A stretch of 64,000 bases of DNA, taken from the NCBI RefSeq assembly GCF_003390935.1, contig NZ_QNQZ01000001.1, forward strand, positions 186,001-250,000. The letters are read 5' to 3'. The notes beneath the pieces were generated by a model. That model was not told the origin of the DNA, made no database searches, and worked only from the letters and a program-made list of their open reading frames with translations. Every line of letters begins with the position of its first letter. The first letter of the stretch is position 1. Made by a program: the position numbers and the translations under genes. This DNA comes from Lewinella sp. IMCC34191. Its GTDB lineage: Bacteria > Bacteroidota > Bacteroidia > Chitinophagales > Saprospiraceae. Shown piece after piece: positions 8,551-18,700 of the stretch.

Positions 8551-9198
8551 TTAGTACAGATTCGTCCGCTCGTCCTCCTTGATCATATCGTCCATTTCTT
8601 GTACGGAGATGTCAAGCTTCGCCTGATCGACCAGGGAGGTAGCCAGGGAGGCGATGCGACCGGGGCGGGTTTCGTCGACCGTCCATAGCTGAGAGCGAAT
8701 GATGCATTTCGCGCAGTGCATGAAGGCTTCCCGGACCGTAACGATCATTGCAAAGAGCGGGCGTCGGCCATTGATAGCCATCAGGTCCAGAATTTCCTCA
8801 TCGCGGACGATCCGGGCGGTACCGTTGATGCGAAGGGTTTCTTTCACGCCGGGAATGAAGAAGAGCAGTCCCACCGTGGGGTTTTGCAGCACATTGGTGA
8901 GGGTATCGGCCCGGCGGTTGCCCGGTCGATCCGGTATGGCTATCGTGCGATCGTCCAGGATGCGGACGAAGCCAGCGGGATCCCCTTTTGGGGAGACGTC
9001 GAAGTTTCCGCGCCCGTCCGAAGAGCCGATGGTCAGGAAGGGGGAGTTTTCGATGAACGTCCGGCAGTGGTGATCCAGATGGTTTAGGGTTTTGCGCACG
9101 ACCAGGTCCGCCGGGTGACCCATGATGTCGCGAAGTTCGGCTTCGGTGGTGATGGGTTTCCGGAACGTGCGGTCGGTCGCGGTAGGAGGAGTTGGCAT
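8551..9198 (-). CDS. PPOX-type FMN-dependent flavoprotein (MSMEG_1061-like)
   Basis: A 215-residue protein of the pyridoxamine-5'-phosphate-oxidase-like split-barrel fold. The strands PFLTIGSSDGRGNFDVSPKG, TIAIPDRPGNRRADTLTNVL and VGLLFFIPGVKETLRINGTA match the MSMEG_1061 group of FMN-binding reductases, acting on an unidentified substrate. A His/Cys cluster, EAFMHCAKCIIRS, near residue 160 is also usual in this group. Proteins of this family are cytoplasmic and often scavenge or reduce small electrophiles. The ATG at 9198 is followed by a short linker before helix 1. It stands alone on the minus strand upstream of the Ktr genes. Confidence 0.87.
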   Translation of the reverse strand: MPTPPTATDRTFRKPITTEAELRDIMGHPADLVVRKTLNHLDHHCRTFIENSPFLTIGSSDGRGNFDVSPKGDPAGFVRILDDRTIAIPDRPGNRRADTLTNVLQNPTVGLLFFIPGVKETLRINGTARIVRDEEILDLMAINGRRPLFAMIVTVREAFMHCAKCIIRSQLWTVDETRPGRIASLATSLVDQAKLDISVQEMDDMIKEDERTNLY

Positions 9199-9311
9199 GA
9201 TACAGCGGGTTTGGTCACCGGAAGATAAGGGTTATTGTAAAAAAGTTCATAAGTATGTATTACCCCATTTGGTGCGCCGATCAGCTACACAAAACGGCTT
9301 TTTAAGATTAT

Positions 9312-9327
9312 CCCGACTGACGTCGGG
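9312..9327. other. Short perfect hairpin in the gap before the ktr operon
   Basis: CCCGAC-TGAC-GTCGGG can form a 6-bp stem with a 4-nt loop but lacks a T-tract on either side. Nothing else recognisable lies in the 298-bp gap except a promoter-like box near 9450. Confidence 0.35.
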
Positions 9328-9449
9328 CACCTTCTCCATTTTTAAACAAGGACCAGGAACTAGAACGCGGCCACGCGCAGCGATACAAAAAAGCCAGGCT
9401 TGTCCCGCACATCCTTTCGATTTGTGATTATAATGCACGCGCCACGGTA

Positions 9450-9457
9450 TACATTTG
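9450..9457 (+). promoter_or_regulatory. Candidate -7 box (TACATTTG) for ktrB-ktrA
   Basis: The sequence fits the Bacteroidota -7 consensus TAnnTTTG and lies 39 bp before the ktrB ATG. The nearest TTTG (9421-9424) is about 25 bp upstream, somewhat farther than usual, so this is only a candidate. Confidence 0.4.
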
Positions 9458-9496
9458 TTCCTCTTAATTCGGCGCTCCTGAATCCGCGCCCTTCCT

Positions 9497-11245
9497 ATGC
9501 AACTGAAACGGCAGCAACTGTACCGCACGGCCCTCTACATGAGCCTGCTTGGCGTGGCGGCTTTCGTGATCGATTTCGGCTTCGACCAGTCGCGCCTCGC
9601 CCAGCAACTCCTGGACGGCTTCTATTTTTTGGTCATCGCGATCGGCTTGGCCAGTACGTTCTTTCGGTATTTTCGCAATACCAGCTTACTTCAGCGCCGG
9701 GTGTTTGCCTTCGACTTGCTGTCGGTGCTGTACACCCTGTACATCTTTTATATGTACCTCTTCGTGGGGCGGGCCTTCGAAACGGACCTGATCCTCGAGA
9801 ATCCCATATGGGTGGTGGCGGCGGTGATCCTGACCTTCTTTCGGGAATTCTTTTCCCTTCGCCTGGAACTGAAGCAGACCTACCTCAATCCGGCGCAGCT
9901 GTTCATTTTCAGCTTCCTGGCCATCATCACCTGCGGAACGCTGCTCTTATTGCTGCCGAACGCGGCCAACCAGCCCCTCTCCTTCCTGGATGCCCTGTTT
10001 ACGTCCACGAGCGCGGTCTGCGTGACGGGCCTGATCGTGGTTGACACGGGAACCTTCTTCACCCGCTTCGGCCAGTCGATCATCCTTTTCCTGATCCAGA
10101 TGGGCGGACTCGGCATCCTGACCTTCGCCAGCTACTTCAGTTATTTCTTCAAGCGGGCCACTACCTACGAGCACCAGCTCACCCTGAGCGAGATGACCAA
10201 TTCCGAGAAGATTGGAGAGGTATTCGAAACCCTGAAGCGGATCGTCCTGATCACCCTCGTGGTCGAGGGCGCCGCCGTCCTGCTCATCTTTCTGAGCCTG
10301 GGCGGCAATACCTTTGACGGCTTCGTGGAACGGGCCTACTTTTCGCTCTTTCACGCCATTTCCGCATTTTGCAACGCCGGCTTTTCCACCCTGAGCAACG
10401 GACTCTACGAGGAGCCGGTGCGCACCAATTACGGCATGCAGCTGGTCATCATTGCCACCTTCGTGCTCGGGGGGCTCGGCTTTCCCATCGTGGTGAACCT
10501 GGTAAGCTACCTGAAGTACAAAGTGTTCCAACTATTTCGCCGGCGGAAAGAAGTGACGATCCACCGTCCCTGGCTGGTCAACCTCAACAGCCGGATCAAC
10601 CTGGTTACTTCGGGCTCCCTGCTGCTGATCGGCTTCGTGGCTTACTTCCTGCTGGAGTATAACGCCACGCTGGCCGATCGGTCGCTGTTCGGCAAGGTGG
10701 TGACCTCCCTCTTCGGTGCGGCCACGCCCCGTACGGCGGGATTCAATACGGTGGATATGGCGGCGCTGACCTTCCCCACCGTGATGGTTACCTATCTGCT
10801 GATGTGGATCGGCGCCTCGCCAGCCTCAACCGGGGGCGGTATCAAGACCAGCACCTTCGCGATCGCGGTGCTCAATATCCTTAGCCTGGCGAAGGGGAAG
10901 ACCCGGATTGAGGTATTTCGCCGGGAGATTGCATCGGTGTCGGTCAAGCGGGCCTTCGCCATTATATCGCTGTCCTTGCTGGTGATCGGTATCGCCATTA
11001 TGCTGATCGCCATGTTCGACTCCGATAAGAGCCTACTGGCCATCGGCTTTGAATGCTTTTCCGCCTACAGCACCGTGGGCCTGAGCCTGGGCATTACCGG
11101 GGCGTTGACGGCAAAGAGCAAAGTGGTCATCATCGCGATCATGTTCATCGGGCGGGTCAGCATGCTGTCGATCCTCATCGCCATCTTCCGGAAAACCAAA
11201 CACAAGAATTACCAGTATCCCACCGAGGAACTGACCATTAACTAA
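9497..11245 (+). CDS. ktrB: KtrB/TrkH-family potassium transporter subunit
   Basis: A 582-residue membrane protein with the four pore repeats of the Trk/Ktr superfamily: TSTSAVCVTGLIVVDTG, SAFCNAGFSTLSNG, AATPRTAGFNTVD and SAYSTVGLSLG. It is ~130 residues longer than a minimal KtrB because of an N-terminal extension (residues ~1-130) with about four hydrophobic helices of unknown role, ending at REFFSLRLELKQ. It forms the K+-conducting subunit, gated by the KtrA protein encoded 6 bp downstream. This is the second KtrB-type gene in the window. Together with the rhodopsin and the KefB-type antiporter it makes the area rich in cation transport. Confidence 0.93.
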   Translation: MQLKRQQLYRTALYMSLLGVAAFVIDFGFDQSRLAQQLLDGFYFLVIAIGLASTFFRYFRNTSLLQRRVFAFDLLSVLYTLYIFYMYLFVGRAFETDLILENPIWVVAAVILTFFREFFSLRLELKQTYLNPAQLFIFSFLAIITCGTLLLLLPNAANQPLSFLDALFTSTSAVCVTGLIVVDTGTFFTRFGQSIILFLIQMGGLGILTFASYFSYFFKRATTYEHQLTLSEMTNSEKIGEVFETLKRIVLITLVVEGAAVLLIFLSLGGNTFDGFVERAYFSLFHAISAFCNAGFSTLSNGLYEEPVRTNYGMQLVIIATFVLGGLGFPIVVNLVSYLKYKVFQLFRRRKEVTIHRPWLVNLNSRINLVTSGSLLLIGFVAYFLLEYNATLADRSLFGKVVTSLFGAATPRTAGFNTVDMAALTFPTVMVTYLLMWIGASPASTGGGIKTSTFAIAVLNILSLAKGKTRIEVFRREIASVSVKRAFAIISLSLLVIGIAIMLIAMFDSDKSLLAIGFECFSAYSTVGLSLGITGALTAKSKVVIIAIMFIGRVSMLSILIAIFRKTKHKNYQYPTEELTIN

Positions 11246-11251
11246 GCAATC

Positions 11252-11935
11252 ATGAAGTACATCATCGTCGGGCTGGGCAGTTTCGGTTCTTCGCTGGGGG
11301 AGAAGCTGACGGCACTCGGCCACGAGGTTATCGGCATCGACACGAATATGGCCAAGGTGGAGCTATTCAAGGAGCGGCTGTCGCACACCATCCGCCTCGA
11401 CGCCACCGACGAACTGACGGTCTCGGGCCTTCCCCTACGGGATACCGACGTCGTCATTATCGCCATTGGTGAAAACCAGGGCTCTAACATCATGGCTACG
11501 GCCCTCTTTAAAAACCTCCAGGCCAAGCGCCTGATCAGTCGCGCCATCAATCCGCTACACCAGCGCGTCCTGCAGGCGATCGGGGTCGACCAGATCGTAC
11601 ACCCGGAGGAGGAAACCGCCGAACGCTGGGCCAAGAAACTCTGTATGACCGACGTGGTGGACTCCTTCGAGCTGAGCAAGGACTTCAGCATCGTGGAAAT
11701 CAAGGTGCCCCGGTCGCTGGTAGGCAAGCGGATCGTAGAAGTGGACTTTCGCCGGAAGTACAACCTGCTCGTGCTGACGACCATCAAGCGCACGGAGGTA
11801 AAATCCACGATGGGCAACCAACAACACGAAGACAAGGTGCAGGGCGTTGCCGGCCCGGAGGACCTGCTGGAAGAGGGCGATATCCTGGTGGTGTTCGGTT
11901 CGAAGTACGACCTGCGGAAGTTTACGAACCGGTAA
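11252..11935 (+). CDS. ktrA: KtrA/TrkA potassium channel regulatory subunit
   Basis: A 227-residue cytoplasmic RCK protein. The N-terminal Rossmann domain shows VGLGSFGSSLGEKL (the GxGxxG loop) and the acidic end of strand 2 in EVIGIDTN, so it should bind a nucleotide (NAD(H) or ATP/ADP). After residue ~140 comes an RCK_C domain (SIVEIKVPRSLVGKRIVE). A polar loop (KSTMGNQQHEDKVQG) is inserted in the RCK_C domain. It forms a ring that gates KtrB. The 6-bp gap to ktrB indicates one operon. Ten to thirty bases past its stop lies a copy of the dispersed motif. Confidence 0.94.
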   Translation: MKYIIVGLGSFGSSLGEKLTALGHEVIGIDTNMAKVELFKERLSHTIRLDATDELTVSGLPLRDTDVVIIAIGENQGSNIMATALFKNLQAKRLISRAINPLHQRVLQAIGVDQIVHPEEETAERWAKKLCMTDVVDSFELSKDFSIVEIKVPRSLVGKRIVEVDFRRKYNLLVLTTIKRTEVKSTMGNQQHEDKVQGVAGPEDLLEEGDILVVFGSKYDLRKFTNR

Positions 11936-11948
11936 GCGGAAGAAGCGG

Positions 11949-11963
11949 GCGACGGTGCGCAGG
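11949..11963 (-). repeat. Dispersed GC-rich motif, copy 3 (variant)
   Basis: On the minus strand CCTGCGCACCGTCGC, two differences from the core, preceded by ATTA and followed by CC. It lies just after the ktrA stop. Confidence 0.65.
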
Positions 11964-12063
11964 TAATGAGCTTCTCTCCCGTGGGATGCTCCTTCCCTTA
12001 CGCCATTCCCGGCCAGCAAGAACGGCTACTTAATCCGCACCCTCGGTGCCCCCTGGCACGGGC

Positions 12064-12162
12064 GAGGGCGCCTTCGCCCTCGGTTATGGCCATCCGCAAA
12101 CTTTTAGTAAGCTCTTCGAGCGGAAAATCCGGCTATATCCGGGAATTCAGCCCAGCCTGAAC
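12064..12162 (+). pseudogene. Remnant of an AraC-family regulator C-terminus
   Basis: In the 375-bp gap before the GH43-like gene, one frame reads GAFALGYGHPQTFSKLFERK and continues to PSLN. This matches the second helix-turn-helix of AraC/XylS regulators (pattern 'xAFELGYEHPQSFSKLFKK..'). No N-terminal part, start codon or rest of the protein is present, so it is the tail of a lost gene. It may once have controlled a neighbouring gene (inference). Confidence 0.6.
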
Positions 12163-12213
12163 GGAGGTTCCGTCCGGTTCACGGTCGTGCAATTGTCCCT
12201 GGCAAGCATCTTA

Positions 12214-12228
12214 CCTGCGCTCCGCCGC
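12214..12228 (+). repeat. Dispersed GC-rich motif, copy 4
   Basis: Exact core, preceded by TCTTA and followed by CCAGAT. It is oriented opposite to copy 3, 250 bp away, so the two flank the AraC remnant. Confidence 0.75.
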
Positions 12229-12310
12229 CCAGATCCTGTTTCGGAACGGCCTTCGGGTCGGTTTGCGCAAACGATTGTGCGGACCGTAGCGGATTAACTA
12301 AATTGGCGGT

Positions 12311-14419
12311 ATGATCGATCACGCATTCCGTTGCCAGCCGTTGACGCTGCGCTATTCTTTAGCACTCCTGGCCAACTGTCTTCTCTTCTTCGCTACCAAT
12401 GGGTTGTCAGCGCAGAAGGTGCAGTCGGAGACCATCACCCCGGCCACCGAATGTAACCGGCCCGGCTACGGAAATCCCTACCTGCCGCTGTGGGAGCACC
12501 TGCCCGACGGCGAGCCCCGTGTTTTCGAGGACCCCGACAATCCGGGCCAATACCGGGCCTACATCATCGGCTCGCACGACGTGCGGGTGAGCAGTTATTG
12601 CGGCCCCGACATCCGTGCCTGGTCCGCCCCGGTGGAGGATCTGTCCGACTGGCGCGACGAGGGCTCCATCTTCACTTATTTCGTGGAGGGGAACTGGGAC
12701 GTGATGTACGCCCCCGACCTCGTAGAGGTAAAGGAAGCCGACGGAAGCAAAATCTACTACCTCTATCCGCACAGTCGCGGGCGGGGGCGGGAGGCCCTGG
12801 TGGCGAAGGGCAGCCGCCCCGACGGCCCCTTCACGGTGCTGAATGCGACCCCGGATAGCACCCGTGCCGTCGATGGCAGCACCATGGGATTCGATCCGGC
12901 GGTCTACATCGAGTATGGTTCCGACTCCGTGGAGGTAGATACCGAAGCCGGTTACCGCGCCTTCGGATATTGGGGCTTTCAACGATCTCAGGCTGGGGAA
13001 TTGGACCCGGAAACGATGTACAGCATTCGCCCGGGCACGGAGCGGATCGACCCCTTCATCCCCTCCAGCCGTCGCTACGGCGAGGTACGCGATCCGGATG
13101 CCGGCTATCCCTACGTCTTCCCGGATCAGGACCTGGGCGCCTTCAACTTCTTCGAGGCGGCCTCCATCCGGAAGATCGGCAACAAATACGTCTGGGTCTA
13201 CAGCGGCTATTCCGGACCGGACTACGGCCTGAGCAGCACCAACTCCGCCCTGCGTTACGCCTATGGCGACACGCCCCTCGGCCCCTGGAAGAGCGGCGGC
13301 GTGCTGGTGGACAGCCGCGCCGTAGTGCCGAACGAGGATGGCTCGGCACTTATGACAACCTACTCCGGCCACAATACCCACGGCAGCGTCGAGCAAATCA
13401 ATGACCAGTGGTATGCCTTCTACCACCGCGCGCCGCGCGGCTTCGGTGGCGCCCGCCAACCGATGGTCGCTCCGGTGACGATCGAGTGGGACGAGGCGCC
13501 CGTGGCCGAAGGTGGTAAGGTGACCATCCGCGCGTACGATCCCTACGCCGAGAACGAAACTTGGTCGGCCGAGGATAGCCAGGGTAATGTCTACCGCGGT
13601 GCGGAGGTGACCAGCGAGGGCTTTCAGATCTTCGGACTCGACCCGTACCGCTACTACAGCGCCGGTTATGCGGCTTACCTGACGAACCAGGGCAGCCAGT
13701 CCGATAGCTGGGACATCTGGGACAATAGCATGCCCGTCACCGGCGTACTTCCGGGCGACGTGATCGGTTACAAATACTTCGGCTTCGGCGGACTGAACGA
13801 AGCCACCAAGGGCGTACAAGCCTTCGCCGGCACGGAATCCGGTAATGGTACGGAAGTCAATTTGTGGCTTAAGCCGCTTACGGAGCAGGCCTTTTCGGTA
13901 GAGGTGTGGCTGGACGGTCCCTACGATAACGAGACCTGGGGTGGTCAGCAGATCGCGACGATTACCGTTCCCGCCGGAGCATCCATGGATACCCAACGCT
14001 ACCGTGCCGATGTATCCGCGGCGGTAGACGGCCTGGAAGGGAAGCACGCCATTTTCCTACGTGCCGTAGCCGAGGATTCCACCTCCCTCTTCGACCTGGC
14101 CGGACTGGGCTTCAGTGCCGCGGGGCACGAAATCGAGCGCCACGTTCCGCCCACCGTCAGCATCCAGGTGAACGGCGAGGAAGTTGAGCTGCCGGATCAC
14201 CCCATCCGGTCGACGGAGGAAAACGGCCTCGTTACCTTGGATCAGTACGCCGTGACGGTACCGGCCGGTGATAAAGTCGCCCAGGTCACGGCCACGGCCA
14301 GCGATCCGAGTGTGAAAATCGAGGTTGAGCCGGCCACCGCTGTTGACGGTACTGCCCTGGTGCACTTCGATTACGGTGGGGTAGTAAAAACGTACCGGGT
14401 GATGTTTGGGGTAGAGTAG
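12311..14419 (+). CDS. GH43-like secreted glycoside hydrolase
   Basis: A 702-residue secreted protein with a signal peptide ending near ...GLSAQ. Residues ~45-400 show the blades of a GH43-type five-bladed propeller: an N-terminal GNPYLPLWEHLPDGEPRVFE with RAYIIGSHD, then DVMYAPDLVEV, then EAASIRKIGNKYVWVYSG, and a late GHNTHGSVEQINDQWYAFYH. GH43 enzymes act on arabinan, xylan or galactan side chains; the substrate is not evident. After residue 400 come beta-sandwich regions with a carbohydrate-binding look (VEVWLDGPYDNETWGGQQ) and a final strand-rich domain. No T9SS sorting domain is seen. An AraC remnant lies just upstream and a lipoprotein gene follows. Confidence 0.78.
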   Translation: MIDHAFRCQPLTLRYSLALLANCLLFFATNGLSAQKVQSETITPATECNRPGYGNPYLPLWEHLPDGEPRVFEDPDNPGQYRAYIIGSHDVRVSSYCGPDIRAWSAPVEDLSDWRDEGSIFTYFVEGNWDVMYAPDLVEVKEADGSKIYYLYPHSRGRGREALVAKGSRPDGPFTVLNATPDSTRAVDGSTMGFDPAVYIEYGSDSVEVDTEAGYRAFGYWGFQRSQAGELDPETMYSIRPGTERIDPFIPSSRRYGEVRDPDAGYPYVFPDQDLGAFNFFEAASIRKIGNKYVWVYSGYSGPDYGLSSTNSALRYAYGDTPLGPWKSGGVLVDSRAVVPNEDGSALMTTYSGHNTHGSVEQINDQWYAFYHRAPRGFGGARQPMVAPVTIEWDEAPVAEGGKVTIRAYDPYAENETWSAEDSQGNVYRGAEVTSEGFQIFGLDPYRYYSAGYAAYLTNQGSQSDSWDIWDNSMPVTGVLPGDVIGYKYFGFGGLNEATKGVQAFAGTESGNGTEVNLWLKPLTEQAFSVEVWLDGPYDNETWGGQQIATITVPAGASMDTQRYRADVSAAVDGLEGKHAIFLRAVAEDSTSLFDLAGLGFSAAGHEIERHVPPTVSIQVNGEEVELPDHPIRSTEENGLVTLDQYAVTVPAGDKVAQVTATASDPSVKIEVEPATAVDGTALVHFDYGGVVKTYRVMFGVE

Positions 14420-14526
14420 GGCACCCGGGCGCTGCAACCGGCAAGCATTAACCTTATCACAACGCCACTTTATAGAATCCTTAGCCAAATTCTCCCGTCT
14501 CGTCCACGAGCTTGCGACCAAAAGCA

Positions 14527-15666
14527 ATGGGGGCAATACTACGCTGGTCTATCCTCGTGATGCTATTGGTGGGATGCGGAAGGCCAACCGACCCCCTGCA
14601 ACGGGATTTTCGCAACACCCTGCGCCAGGTGGAGCGTTACGACAATCCATCAAAGCGGCTCGTGCAGCGCTTGTTGGACGAATTTGACGCGGTACAGGCC
14701 GAGGATTTCGCGCGCGCTCGCGGTCTGGATAGCCTCTCCCGAGCAGCGGACTGGCCAGAGCTGTATGTTCTATACGCGAATATGTACGACCGGCTGGTCG
14801 CGATCGAAGCCTATCTGCCGATCGGCGCACCCACCAATTACCGGGGCGGGTATGCGCTCGACGACCTCGCTATCCGGAGGGAAACGGCTCGGCAGGGTGC
14901 CGGTGATTACTATCTAAACCTGGCCGATGCCGCCATCGACGTCGCCCGGTCGGGAAGCAAGCCAGCCGCCCGGGATGCTTACCGGTACCTGGAACGTTCG
15001 CTAGCCTTCGTGCCGGAGAACCGCCCCGATATTGGGCCGTTGCTCGGCGAGATGGCCGATCGCGGAACCGTACGGGTGCGGTTATCGGTAACCGGGGACC
15101 TGGAGCTCGCCGCCCTCGCCGAAGACCTAACCTACCACCTCGCGGCGGTCCGGGAAGAATGGTATACCGTCGATTTCCAGGACACCGGGCAGGAGGTGGA
15201 CTACGAGGCCTTCCTACAGCTGATCGATTACGACACCGACGGCCCTTTCGAATCGAGTACAAGCACTACCTACTCCGAGGAAGTACTGGACTACGTGGAG
15301 AAGAAGGAATACGAAGTGCGTATCGATGATTCGACGGTAGTGGCCAGGGTAAAAGAGATCGAGCACTTCAAAACGATCACGGCGACGGTCACAGAAGTAC
15401 GGCAGAAATTTGAGGTCACCGCTTACGGGGAAATGAGTGTCTACGCTCCATGGGGGCGTTCCCAAATGCCACCCGTACGGGTATATGGCAGCGAGGAATG
15501 GCAAAACCAATACGAGGAATGCAGTGGTGACCGGGAGGCCTTACCGGTCTTCGCCTGTTCCGGAATTCGTGGGTATCCACCCAGCACCTATTCATTGCTG
15601 GACGATGCCATGCAGGATCTGCTCTACACCACGCTGCGGGAACTGCGGTACCGTTACGCTCCGTAG
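14527..15666 (+). CDS. Hypothetical lipoprotein
   Basis: A 379-residue protein with a lipobox (LVMLLVGC) after a short hydrophobic stretch, so probably an outer- or inner-membrane lipoprotein. The ATG at 14527 is preferred to an in-frame TTG 15 bp earlier. The middle is helical and rich in Arg/Asp, with TPR-like spacing (residues ~60-180); the last 170 residues are beta-rich with alternating charged residues (YSEEVLDYVEKKEYEVRIDD, AYGEMSVYAPWG). I do not recognise the family. It lies 107 bp after the GH43-like gene on the same strand and converges on the discoidin/LamG gene. Confidence 0.72.
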   Translation: MGAILRWSILVMLLVGCGRPTDPLQRDFRNTLRQVERYDNPSKRLVQRLLDEFDAVQAEDFARARGLDSLSRAADWPELYVLYANMYDRLVAIEAYLPIGAPTNYRGGYALDDLAIRRETARQGAGDYYLNLADAAIDVARSGSKPAARDAYRYLERSLAFVPENRPDIGPLLGEMADRGTVRVRLSVTGDLELAALAEDLTYHLAAVREEWYTVDFQDTGQEVDYEAFLQLIDYDTDGPFESSTSTTYSEEVLDYVEKKEYEVRIDDSTVVARVKEIEHFKTITATVTEVRQKFEVTAYGEMSVYAPWGRSQMPPVRVYGSEEWQNQYEECSGDREALPVFACSGIRGYPPSTYSLLDDAMQDLLYTTLRELRYRYAP

Positions 15667-15677
15667 CTGGCTTTATA

Positions 15678-15692
15678 CCTGCGCACCGCCGC
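15678..15692 (+). repeat. Dispersed GC-rich motif, copy 5
   Basis: CCTGCGCACCGCCGC (one mismatch), preceded by TTTATA and followed by CCGAAT, in the 65-bp gap between two convergent genes. Confidence 0.7.
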
Positions 15693-15731
15693 CCGAATGA
15701 AAGCGGTCGACGGCTACCTGCAGATGAAGAT

Positions 15732-18700
15732 CTACTGTTTCACGACCCGGATTCGATCTAAAATTTGCCCGTCCCGCTTGATCAGCAACCAGTAAATCCC
15801 GGGGGCGTAGGTCCCGAAGTTAAGGTTATGAGCGATCACGGCATTCGCCGCAATCTCTTCGCGGAATACCCGCAGGCTACGGGCGTCAATCACTTCGAGG
15901 GTGATGGTGCCCCTTGACAGTCCCTGCAGCTTTAGTGTTGCACCCGAGTGAACGGGGTTGGGGAATAACCTGGCGGTTACTTGTGCGGACAGGCGATACG
16001 AGAGCACCCTCGAGTAGGCGTATCCCCCGTCGTTATCTACCTGACGCAGCCGGTAGTAGACGGTCCCGCTTGATGGGGGTGCATCGGTAAACGTATAATC
16101 CTGGGAGCCGAACAGGTCCCGACCGCCCAGTACGAAGCCAATTTTCTCAAAATGGCTCCCGTCCGATGAGCGTTCTACCTCGAAGCCCCGGGTGCTTTCA
16201 TCGATCATCGTTCCCCAGCTGAGGTGCACCTGTTGGTTTTCCACGTTGCCTTCGAAGTAGAAGAGTTCCACGGGCAGTACCGCGCTACCGATTACGACGG
16301 CGTTCACGGATACCGGCTCCGAAGTGCAGCTGCCATTGGATACGGCCACGCTGTAGATACCGGCATTCTCGGGAATAGCTCCGGGAATGGTCGGATTTTG
16401 GTCGGTACTGGTGAAGCCACGCGGGCCCGTCCAGGCGTAGTTGACCCCCTCCAGGAAGGTGGCCTTAAGTTCGATGGTTTCGCCGATGCTGACGGTGTCT
16501 ACGCTAGCTCCGTACAGGTCCGTCAGGTCGCCGGGGGATAGCTTGGTGGAGTAGTATAGATTAACGTCATCCAGTACGCCTTCAAAATGATCGTTGGCCG
16601 GTCGGTCAGGCCATCCCTGAAGGTTGTCGTATCCAATGCGCCAGTAGCCGACGCTCCCATACTTCTGCCCTTCGGTGACGGAGGCATCCGAGGCCTTTAG
16701 CTCCCCGTCCACGTACAGTTCGATTCCGTCGGAAGAGAGCGTAGTCACTACGTTGTGCCACAATCCGTCGTTAAAGGATTCCGTGGTGTTTATGGTCAGG
16801 TGATCGCCCAGGTAGATCCCGAAGTAGAGCTGCCCGGCGTTATTCATATAGATATGGCGATCGTACTCGTTGCTCGCGCCGGTCTGGGAGGTGCCCATCC
16901 CGAGGAGTTTCCCCCCGCGGGTGGTGCTGGTGTTGAACCAGAGGCTGATGGAAAACTCGTTGGTCCCCTCGATGTCTGCCGGGAAGGACGTAGAGGTGGT
17001 GATGTAGTCGTCGACGCCGTCAAAAGAGTAAGCGGAATTTTCACGTCCGAAACGGTCCGCTACGAGGGTTGCTCCGCTGACGATGCCGTCGTTTCCCTGG
17101 CCCGTGGCGTCATCGGGGTTGCCGTGAAAGGGGAAAGCCGAGGTCAGCCCGGTTGTCGAAGCCTGGGATAGGCTGAGATAGCTGGCCGTCACCTGGGCTC
17201 GCCGGCTCTCCTCCCCGTCCGCATCCACCGCGGAAACGTAGTAGGTGCGGGTGAAGTCGATCGGGGGGGTGGTATAGCTTGCCGCCGTGGCACCGGCGAT
17301 CGGCGTTCCCCCGGTCGGGACGTTATACCAGCGATAGCTGCCCCCGCTCGGGGCGCCGGAGGCCGTCAGCGTTACGGCTTCCCCACAGCTTTGGCTGCCC
17401 TCGGTTGCCGGGACGACGTAAATCTGCACGGGGGTAAAACCGCTGACCCTGCCCCCGTCGTGGTACACTCGCGCTTCCACCGCGTAATTGCCCGTGGCCA
17501 GGTTACTAATTGGCACCGTGTACGCGAAAGGGCTGGCGGTCCGGGAGTCGATGAGGGCACCATCCAACAGCAGGTCTATTCGCGTTACATTATCCGATAC
17601 GACCGAGCCGTCTACGCTCAGTTCCACGGTGGCGGGTGCGGTATGGACCGATTCCCGGTCCGGTGTGGTGATGACGTGCGTAGCTTCGGAACCATACACT
17701 TCGAATTCCCGCAGTGAATACCCGTACTCCGTCGATCGGACGGTGCCGTACATCCTGACGTACCGGGCCGTTACATCGAGGCCGGTAAAATTGTTGACGA
17801 GATTGTCGCCCAGTCGGGGGCCGTTTGTTCGCGTGGCTACGATAGCCCAGGAGGAGGCGTCATTAGAAATCTCCATCCTATATTCGGCAGCGTAAGCGGT
17901 TTCCCACGTCAGCCGGATCTGTTCAAGATTGTACTCCTTGCCGAGATCAACGTAAATCCAGCTTGGGTCCATGCCGTGCACACTTTCCCAGCGAGTTCCG
18001 ATATCACCGTCAAAAGTGCGATCGGCAATATTCGTATTGGTTGAGGCAACGGCGGGCGCGTTCAGCGCCAGATTTCCCAGGGACACATTGATCAGGACCG
18101 GATCCGATACCGCGGTGATGCCATCACTGTCAATAGCTCGGGCCGAGAGGGTATGGGAGCCGCCGGAAGCCCCCGCCCAATTGAAGGTGTATGGCGCCGT
18201 CGTGGCGGTACCAATCAGGGTGGAACCGGCGAAGTAAGCCACCTCCGTGATGGTTTTACCCGCTACGGGTAACGCTTCCGCCGTCAGTGTGATGGCCGAA
18301 CCCTGGGCGAAAATATCGCCGTCTGCGGGAGCGGTCAGCCGAACGGTTGGAAAGTCCTCCGTGGCGTAGACTTCGAATGCATAAAGGGAATAACCCCAAC
18401 TCGTCCCGCGGGCCGTACCGTACATGCGCACATAACGCCCTTCGGTATCTAAGCCGGTAAGATTATTGATAAGCTGGGAATTCCCTGTTACCGAGCGAAC
18501 GGTCACCCAGTTTACCGCGTCATCGGACAGCTGGATCAGGTAATCTTTGCCGTATGCACCCTCCCAGGTTAACAGGACGCGATCGATTTGATAAGTTGCG
18601 CCGAGGTCTACGTACAGCCATTCCGGGTCCGATTGCTGCACACTTTCCCAGCGCGTATTGGTGACGCCGTCGAAGGCATGCCCCGGGGCATTACCCCCCC

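Noticed and set aside
9400-10044. 214-codon plus-strand frame overlapping ktrB
   Set aside because: Different frame of ktrB, Arg/Pro-rich, with no homology pattern.
12407-14047. 546-codon minus-strand frame over the GH43-like gene
   Set aside because: Antisense shadow of a coding gene with signal peptide and domain motifs; its own translation shows no motif.
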